Shown here: positions 56,912 through 64,000 of the stretch, piece by piece
Layout of the letters: each line of letters begins with the position of its first letter
How positions within the stretch are numbered: the stretch's first letter is position 1
Assembly (NCBI GenBank): GCA_029255685.2
Contig: CM055319.2
Span: 38,264,530 to 38,328,529 of the forward strand
Origin: Silene conica
Lineage: Eukaryota; Streptophyta; Magnoliopsida; Caryophyllales; Caryophyllaceae
Reading direction: 5' to 3'
Length of the DNA stretch: 64,000 bases
Position numbers and translations under genes: made by a program
Notes under the pieces: model-generated
The model's database searches: none
Seen by the model: the letters and a program-made list of their open reading frames with translations, nothing else
What the model was told of the DNA's origin: nothing

Positions 56912-59300
56912 AATTCCCCAAACCAAACCCTTGCTTGCCCTCAAGCAAGAAATAGACTCGATCTTAACTAATGGAACGATTTCAATCTCAGAGCGAAATT
57001 TACATGTAAGCCTAAACCAATGCCAAGTACAAAATGAGAAAGTATTTAAATCATGCAAACGAGTTATGGTGTTGTCAAACTTGCAAAAATAAAGACTATA
57101 GAGACTTTATACCATGGACTCTCGCGGTACGCTCGAGACACTCATGAAGCAAAGGGTGAATATATGAAAAAGATAGAAAGAAGTAATTTTGTCATGACAC
57201 TCAGCTAACTGCGACCCATGAAAACATGCCTACAATCTAACATGAACGAGAATTCTACAACTATGTATAACAAACTTATTAAGTGGCTCGGATACATGCA
57301 ATTGAGGTAATGAAAGATATGTGAGGTAAAAGGTAAAAAGTGGCTTAAGATGTTTTTGGACTTGTGGGGTTAGTAGCCAAGCTAGTGAAACCGTTTCCCA
57401 ACAACATAATTCACAACTTTTTGATATTAAGAAAGTGCTCTTTTGTAACGCAATTCTCACATTTGAAAATAAGAAAGGACTCCCAAATATTTTGAATGAG
57501 GGGTACAGGAGTGATAACACATGAAAGAAAGGGAATTTGGAACGATTTTTTTTTTCATTCTGATGCTGTCAGGTGGTCGGCCGACCTATTAAGGGGGTCG
57601 GTCGACTGACTTTCTGTGCTTTCTGCTTTTTTCGTTTCTTTCGTTTTCCCTTTTTTCTTTGAATTTTTCTGTTCTTTTTTTTTCTTTTTTCTTTTTGCTC
57701 ATGATAGCATACAAATCAAGATGCCTCAAAATAAACCAAAGACCACAAGTACTAGCTTGGAAGGGTAGGCTAAGTATGGGATGTAGTTTTGGGGGGATAA
57801 AAAAGGCTATATTGGCTATGTGAAGCTTACGGGTAAATAAGAGAAAAGGGATCCCAAATGCACGTACCAAGATTCACAAAACGAGATAGTAAAACAAGTA
57901 TATAGCAATTCAAGTTCATGTTTATGCATATTGATGTAACATGTTCCAAGGGGAGTACTGCTCACATCCTAGACAACTGGTTTAAGAGTGAAACCAGGAA
58001 ATAAGCTCTAAAAACTCAGAATGTATAGTAGGTTGCCAAGGTATAAGTCAAGTCTCAAGAAAAACAAGTTGACAAAAACTCGTAGATATGCAAAAGACTC
58101 TCATACTAAAACAAGTTGACAAGGCAATGGTAAAGGCATAAACCTGTAGGATAGAAAAATCATCCTTGAAATACTCTCGTTCCAACTCGACCTATATGCT
58201 AAAATAAACGTGCATTTTTTTGGAATTTTTGAATTTTTTTTCATTTTTTTGGATTTTTTTGTATATGCAAGGAAAAGAAAAGAACGATGCAATACGGAAA
58301 TGCAATAAACGTGTGACAAAATGCAATGCATGTGACACGAAACCATTCCCCAAACCAACCCGCACAATGTCCCCATTGTGCATTAGCCTAAGTAAAGGTT
58401 TCACAAAATTAAAGAGAAAATGCAAGGAAAATAAAAACCAAGGAAAAACTGGAAAGAACTCACTGGATTATGAAGCGCATGGGAAAAACCTCCCCAAACC
58501 AGCGTAAGCTGGGAGGTTTTGGTGGCCAGCAGTGCCACTCAAGTACCCAAGATGGTTGCACGATTCCCGAGGAAGAAACGAACAGGCTGTGACGGGTAGG
58601 TTGGGTCGACCGACCCATATTTTAGGTCGATCGACCTTCCTGCGGACTGTAGGAATTCCAGGAATGCAGGGATCAGGTCGGCCGACCCATATTTCCGGTC
58701 GGTCGACTCCTCTGCTACACAGCGGTCTTCGTTTCTTCGTTAAACCTGAAAAAGCAATAAATATGCGCCCAACAAATGCGCGAGATGCCAGAAACAGGTC
58801 CAAAGTCTTAACTACGGAAGCATAACGGAAAAAAAGTTCTAAAACTACGAGCAAACCAAATAAAAAAAAGAGTCTCAAACAACAAAAGTGAATTGTCTTA
58901 AAAGCTAAAATAATTGAAACAACTATCCGCTAAAAATGCGGAATATCTCAGACCACGGCTTTTGACGACATGCCGTAGTCTCCACCGTGTTGCTGTGAAT
59001 AGCAAAACGCATCTCGTCTTCGTCGCAAAGCATATGCGACGGACTCTCCCCTGGATCTTGTCTCCTCTTTTTCTTGTCCTTCTGATCTACAACATATGGG
59101 TCTTCATCTTCTTTGTAGCTCAAGAATCCCATCCCCCCTCTCCGCACTGTGACTTCCTTTATTTTGGGTTTCCCCAAACCAATTCCTGCATTAGTCATAA
59201 TAGAAGTATCCTCCATATTGCTCCTAATCTGGGGCGGAGGTGTAAAAACAGATACAGGAGTAGGCAATAAAGTAGGAGAAGTAGTGATGACCTTATACTT
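56912..59300 (-). other. Non-coding region of element C between protease and 3' LTR
   Basis: No domain is recognised; frames up to 130 codons appear in both strands without retroelement motifs. Paired palindromes lie at 57575/57596, 58604/58625 and 58676/58697, each pair 21 bp apart. The polypurine tract (minus strand GGTTTGGTTTGGGGAATT) ends at 56912. Confidence 0.75.
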
Positions 59301-61804
59301 CTATTCCGAAGCAATAGCATTACAAGTGATGGGGGTCATTGCATCCTTTTTCCTATAAGATAGGCCATAAATAATAAAATGCTTTCCTACTTTGAAGGTT
59401 AAAGTCCCAGTGCCTACACCTATGATGGCTCCCGCAGTGTGGAGGAAGGGTCTTCCTAGTATTATAGGTATATGGGCATCCTCTGGGATGTCCAAAACTA
59501 CGAAGTCTACAGGAAAGAAGAACCTGTCTATACGCACAGGGATGTTTTCTAACACCCCTACGGGTTCCATAGATGTACGGTCCGCCATCTGGACAGTCAT
59601 ACTAGTTACAGCAAAGTTGGTCATTCCAAGTTTTAAGGCAACACTTAGGGGCATGACACTGATACTAGCTCCTAAGTCGCATAGGGCCTTTTTCACCGGG
59701 AACGTTCCTATATTGCAGGGGACAGAAAAACTGCCAGGATCCTCCAGCTTATAAGGGGAAATGACATGTGATAGAAGCTGGAGGACTCATCAGTTAGGGC
59801 AACAGACTCAACTTTATCTAAAGACCTCTTTCTTGACAAAAGTTGTCTCATAAATTTAAGATAAGCAGGAAACTGCTGAACTAATTCTAAAAACGGAACT
59901 TGAACATTTAATGAACGAATTACGTCTTTAAATTTGTCAAAAGATACCTGGTCCTTTGTAGGTATGAGTCTTTCCGGGAAAGGAGGGGCTGAAGAGTCAG
60001 TATTTGCAGCCCTTTTCAGAAACCTAGGGGTCTTATCACCCCGAAAAAGGAAGTCCCTTAAGTTGTTCGGCAGTTCGGGACGAAAAGGAGCCTCTTTCTC
60101 CGCATCGGTGGTCGGTCGACCCTCTCCCTCGGTCGATCGACCTGTTTCCTGTACAGCGGATTTTTCTGGAATCTGCTCAGAGGTCGGTCGACCTGGCTCC
60201 TGGGTCGGTCGACCTTCCTCGCTGTCTGTCAGCTTCGGCTGTTTCTCTTTCTCTTTTTCACCTCCCACTTTAGCTCCACTTCGTAGGGATATGATATTTA
60301 GAGTCTCTTTTTTCTGGTCCGTCTTGGTCAGAAGTTGACCCGGAGCCCTAGTATCGTTCTTGCCCGCGATTTGAGCAATCTGAGATTCTAACATCTTCAT
60401 CCCTGCTTCCCTAGCCTAGATTCCTTCTGAACCAACCCAATGAGATTTTGGATAAGAGCGTCTGTGTTGGGTGGTGGGTTTGAAGGTGGTTGAGGGTTGA
60501 AGGGTGGTTTTTGGAAACCTTGCTTATGTGGGGGAATGTATGTGGAGTTTTGCTGAGGTTGCAAGTGTTGTGGGTTGAGAACATTCTGGCTTGTCCACCT
60601 CATGTTGGGATGGACATTATTATTATTTGGGTCATTGAAATTGTTCCCACGATAGTGTTGGAAAGCGGCACATGTCTCATTGGATGAGGTACAAAATTTT
60701 GGCACGTGCCCTTCTCCACCACACCTCTCACAAGCAAAGGGTCCGTCTTGAACGACATTCACCTGATAAATACCTCCCTTGCCCCACTTCCTATATCGAA
60801 CTTCCCTCCAGCCTCTAGCTTCTCTAACTTGGCCACCAAGGCCTCAATAACAGCTACGTTAGACTCAGCCTTCCTTTGGTTACCGCGGGAAGTTCCATGT
60901 TCAGCGCGGTGCACAACAACATCCTCTAATAACTTGAGACCCTTAGTCTCTCCGGAATTGTCTTGGAACCTTCCATTGGCCGCAACATCTAAGTAGGCCC
61001 TATTGTCATCATAGAGGCCATTGTAGAACAGGTTACAAAGAAACCATTGTTCGAATCCATGGTGTGGTATGGATCGAACAAGTCTCTTGAACCTGTCCCA
61101 AGCCTCACTGAAATCCTCATTAGGTCCTTGCTTGAAATTTGTAATCTGCGCCCTCAAAGCATTAGTCTTGGATGCAGAATAGTATTTTCTGTAGAATGCT
61201 AAGGCTAAGGTATTCCAATCTGTGATTCCCGCAGCAGTGCGGTCTAAGTCTCTGTACCATTCCCTTACAGAATCTCTAAGAGAGAAGATAAACATGGTCT
61301 GCTTAATCTGGTCTTGTGTCACTCCTTCTGGGGGTGCAATAGAGCATATGTAATCTGTGAAGATTTCAATATGCTTTGCAGCATCCTCATTGGCCGAGCC
61401 TCCAAATTGGTTTCTCTCAACCATAGTAATATAGGCAGGCTTGGCCTCGAATGGCTTCCCAGTACCTGCAGGTAAAGTGAACCCTTTGTATAGGTCCTTT
61501 ACCTGAGGCATGGAGTGACTGGCAATAGTAGCTTCCTCTGTCATGTTTTCTTCTTCTTTCGGAAAAACCTGCAAGTAAATATAAGGTGGTGTTTTTGGTG
61601 AAGGTGGATTGTGGGTGAATTTGGTTGTGAAGTTGGTGTTTTTGGTGAAGTTGGTAATGGTGGTTGTTCAAAGATGTCCTATTGGAATAAGGAAGATGGT
61701 GAACCTCCTTCCTTACTCGCTAGAAGTTGCTTCCTCCTTTCTCTTAAAGTCCTCTCAAGCTCGTGGTCAAGTGGTAGGAGTTCTCCTTGAACTGACCTGC
61801 GCAT
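59301..61804 (-). pseudogene. Broken gag-protease gene of element C
   Basis: It starts at the ATG at 61804 (HELERTLRERRKQLLA follows) and spans several frames. After a TAG near 61677 and a frameshift near 61590 come the gag domain (PAYITMVERNQFGG, VREWYRDLDRTAAGI, RSIPHHGFEQWF) and, after a frameshift near 60765, a CCHC knuckle CERCGGEGHVPKFC. A further shift near 60400 leads to a hinge with GRPT repeats encoded by palindromes (60110-60214). After a last shift near 59750 comes the protease ALCDLGASISVMP with IPIILGRPFLHTA. It is collinear with the gag-pro of element B. At least four breaks make it non-functional as read; sequencing error is an alternative for single-base ones. Confidence 0.88.
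60110..60214. repeat. Paired palindromes inside gag of element C
   Basis: 12-mers start at 60110, 60131, 60182 and 60203, so both pairs are exactly 21 bp apart. Because 21 is a multiple of three the protein shows a seven-residue repeat, GRPTQEP followed by GRPTSEQ, and GRSTEGE followed by GRPT. Confidence 0.9.
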
Positions 61805-61902
61805 AAGACGGAAACTACAAGAAAAAAGTGAGAAGGTTTAAGGAACAAAAGTTCCTTAAACAAAAGAAACAAAAACAATAAACAATAAACACTGGCGTCA
61901 CC

Positions 61903-61920
61903 TCCCCGGCAACGGCGCCA
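61903..61920 (-). other. Primer-binding site of element C (tRNA-Asp)
   Basis: On the minus strand it is TGGCGCCGTTGCCGGGGA, five bases inside the 5' LTR that starts at 61926. Confidence 0.94.
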
Positions 61921-61925
61921 AAATT

Positions 61926-62181
61926 TGATGCCCGTCGTTGAGGGTACCAAAGATAAATTTATAATTCCTAAACTTAAACTATAGATAGTGAAAGTCAAGG
62001 TCGAACCACAAGGAGGTGGGGAACGTTTATTGTTTGATGTTAATGTTTAAGGTAACAGTTTTAGGGGTTTGATTGGTTGTTTACTAAGTCTAAAGCAAAG
62101 ATTAAAATAAATAAGTAATTAAAGCTGAGAGTAAAACTATATTAAAAGGGATGCTAGGATGTTCGGGTAATAAATAGCTAA
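61926..62181 (-). repeat. 5' LTR of element C, truncated
   Basis: The 256 bp match the corresponding end of the 3' LTR (from 55378), then stop after GCTAA, where TGTAACACCCCC begins. The rest should lie beyond the window, to the right of the inserted element. Confidence 0.92.
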
Positions 62182-64000
62182 TGTAACACCCCCATTTATT
62201 CAAGAGCCTTTAGCAAGAAATTCTCGAATAAATAGAGCCGTTACCATCTCGGAAGCCCGAGGTAGTGAACAACAAAGTCGAACAATACAAAGTACTTTAT
62301 ATAAAACCGATAGAATTTAAACTTTGAGGTTACAACACTACGCATAGAGAAGGTACAACTGATTACACCTGTGTATGTGATCTAATTCTAAGTAAGTCCA
62401 AGCCATGTCTCACTCCATGCCCGTGCTCCTAATCCAACTGTCTCTGACCTGCAAAATCTACTCCCCATTCCGGATCATCGTAGGTGTCACACGAATACAC
62501 AGGGTCAACCACGAGGTTGAGTAGGTAAAACAGATAAAACATAGATAATAATAGAACAGTATCCTCCTCCATCTCCATACCATTCGATCATCCACCATAC
62601 CTCCATCACACCACACCTCCCATCACACCACACCTCCCATGGCCATATCACAAGTCCCATATCACAAGACCCATATCACAAGACCCATTTCACATCTTCG
62701 TTCTCCACAATAAACAATAATAAGCAATCAATCACAATATATCACAATTAAATATATCAATCAGATACTGAGTGTCCTCATGTCAAATCACAATCACAGT
62801 CATAGATACTCCCCTACCTCAAATTGCAGAATGACAACCGAACAGCCGCTAGAAATGTTCCCCGCGGATACCGTCACCTAAACATATATTATTTAGCGAT
62901 TAATAAACTTCTCCTAACCCCTATTTTAGAATAGCAAAGATACTAAATACCGTGACTTCTAAAAGAGGAAAGTTTCCTGAAATAGATACTTTCCATAAAT
63001 AGCAACCTTGCCCAAAATAGAAATTTCCAAATTAGTAAAGTCACATAACTATGACTATATACTAAAACATTAATACTAGTAATAACCATAATAATACTAA
63101 TATCAATTATAACAACCAATAATAATAACAATAATACTAATAATATAATAATAATAATAATAAGATCAATAATAACAATATATAGAAATAATAATTATAC
63201 TAATGAGAGAACCAATTGTAGGTATTGTAACTAAACAACAGTACACTAGTAACACACGAAACACGCCTACACATAACAAAGTCAGCCAAAACCCGTAATC
63301 AGACCCTCGCGACAACCCTACTTTCCAGCCCCCAAAAACATCTCCCTGCCGCCTTAACCCCCACCTCACCACGGTGGTTGGCAGCCCTGTACTCCGGTGA
63401 ACCCCTGGACAACCTCCCTCGACCAAACCCTTGCCCACAACTACCTCCGACAACCCCTGCAACCATCATGACCCTCCACCATCAACCCTTATACCCAAAC
63501 ACCAGCAGCGTGGTGCCCTGGAAACGTGACCCCAGCCACCAGCATAACCACCCTAACCACCACCTGATGCTACCCTTGAAACCACCCACCACCCACGATT
63601 CTCCTGGTGGCGACCATAAGCCCTCGACACTATTCTAACTCCCTGAAAAGCGCCCTCAAACACCCTGCTATCGCGACCCCTGTTCTCCCTTGTTTCAGTT
63701 CGAACTCATGACCCACTTTCCTGGTGGTGCTCCGACCACAAGACACCCTCTTCAACCACCCAAAACAACCTATAAACCTCCCACTACCATAACCCATAAC
63801 CCACGACACGAACCAGACCCAGCATAAAAGAATTTAGCAACCAACCATGAGATATGAACAACATGACACGAACAGAGTACAAACGTTATGACGGTGGTTC
63901 TATGACGATTTAAAAGCGATAAACATGTTATTCACATTACCTGGATTATAATCGATAAAACACGACTCATGTACTAAACTGATACAAGGTTATTAAGCAC
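62182..64000. mobile_element. LTR-like insertion in element C, running off the window
   Basis: It begins TGTAACACCCCCATTTATTC, an LTR start of the D/E/F superfamily, and no end is seen. GCTAA just before it is the likely first copy of the target duplication. Landmarks are short tandem repeats of CCATATCACAAG and CACCACACCTCCCAT at 62610-62690, an ATA-rich run at 63060-63200 and a proline-coding-like stretch near 63380-63630 that I do not regard as a gene. Orientation is unresolved; partial likeness to E (ordered features at 62200-62550) favours minus. Confidence 0.6.

Larger units (their letters stand above)
55378..62181 (-). mobile_element. Element C: gag-pro-only Ty3/gypsy element (TR-GAG-like)
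   Basis: Minus orientation: the 5' LTR starts at 61926 and is cut at 62181 by another LTR. The tRNA-Asp PBS is at 61903-61920, gag-pro at 59301-61804, a non-coding region at 56931-59300, the polypurine tract GGTTTGGGGAATT next to 56911, and the 3' LTR at 55378-56911. The interior is only 5.0 kb and has no RT, RNase H or integrase. Gag and protease are homologous to those of element B, but the dispersed palindrome is a different one (GGTCGGTCGACC). Confidence 0.92.

Noticed and set aside
63378..63638. Proline/histidine-rich plus-strand frame near the right edge
   Set aside because: It is compositionally biased C-rich DNA inside an LTR-like insertion, with no domain and no copy elsewhere in the window.

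Overview
This window looks like a repeat-dense, gene-poor stretch of a flowering-plant (eudicot-like) nuclear genome. I see no intact host gene, no rRNA or tRNA gene and no microbial feature. Nearly all of it is transposable elements inserted into one another: Ty3/gypsy and Ty1/copia LTR retrotransposons, LTR-only derivatives, TRIMs, CACTA and hAT DNA transposons and a LINE tail. The plant assignment rests on primer-binding sites for tRNA-Asp and initiator tRNA-Met, Athila-type gag-pro and ORF1, chromovirus pol, a CACTA transposase domain, and host exon fragments that resemble plant SEC24A, YJU2B/CCDC130, GH9 cellulase and an NSL1/CAD1-type MACPF protein.

Layout. 1-3.56 kb: an Athila-like element (A) on the minus strand, with an intact gag-pro frame that runs off the left edge. 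3.56-4.2 kb: a copia LTR fragment. 4.2-5.94 kb: the 5' end of a CACTA element with a tnp2 fragment. 5.94-34.8 kb: a short-LTR TRIM-like tandem unit, broken by a Pack-CACTA (CACTA-1, 6.2-11.2 kb), a hAT MITE (11.65-12.15 kb) and a solo LTR (D, 12,257-33,934). D itself contains a young TRIM (14.9-15.4 kb) and a 17.8-kb Athila-type element (B, 15,813-33,639). B contains a second Pack-CACTA (CACTA-2, 23,723-30,099), and that contains another solo LTR (E, 25,426-28,339). From 34,795 a large non-coding LTR element (F) begins. Its 3' LTR is split by a gag-only copia element (G, 41,594-54,972), whose 5' LTR holds a gag-less chromovirus (H, 42,490-47,680). A LINE tail (55,124-55,377), a gag-pro-only element (C, 55,378-62,181) and another LTR (62,182 to the end) close the window. 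Target-site duplications found on both sides support the nesting of D (ACACA), B (GTGTG), CACTA-2 (GGA), E (CTGAT), G (GTTTG), H (AATCC) and the TRIM (AAATG).

How the parts work together. Almost every element is non-autonomous: B and C carry only gag-pro (B plus an Athila ORF1), G only gag, H only pro-RT-RH-IN, and D, E, F and the TRIMs are non-coding. Movement therefore implies trans-complementation. Two signals stand out. First, unrelated LTR families carry arrays of hairpins: B and C have family-specific palindromes in pairs about 21 bp apart, spread through LTR, untranslated and gag-coding DNA, while D, E and F have arrays whose loops are constant and whose stems vary in a compensatory way. 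Second, two CACTA elements with shared termini carry different cargoes of host exons, all in the same orientation relative to the element ends.
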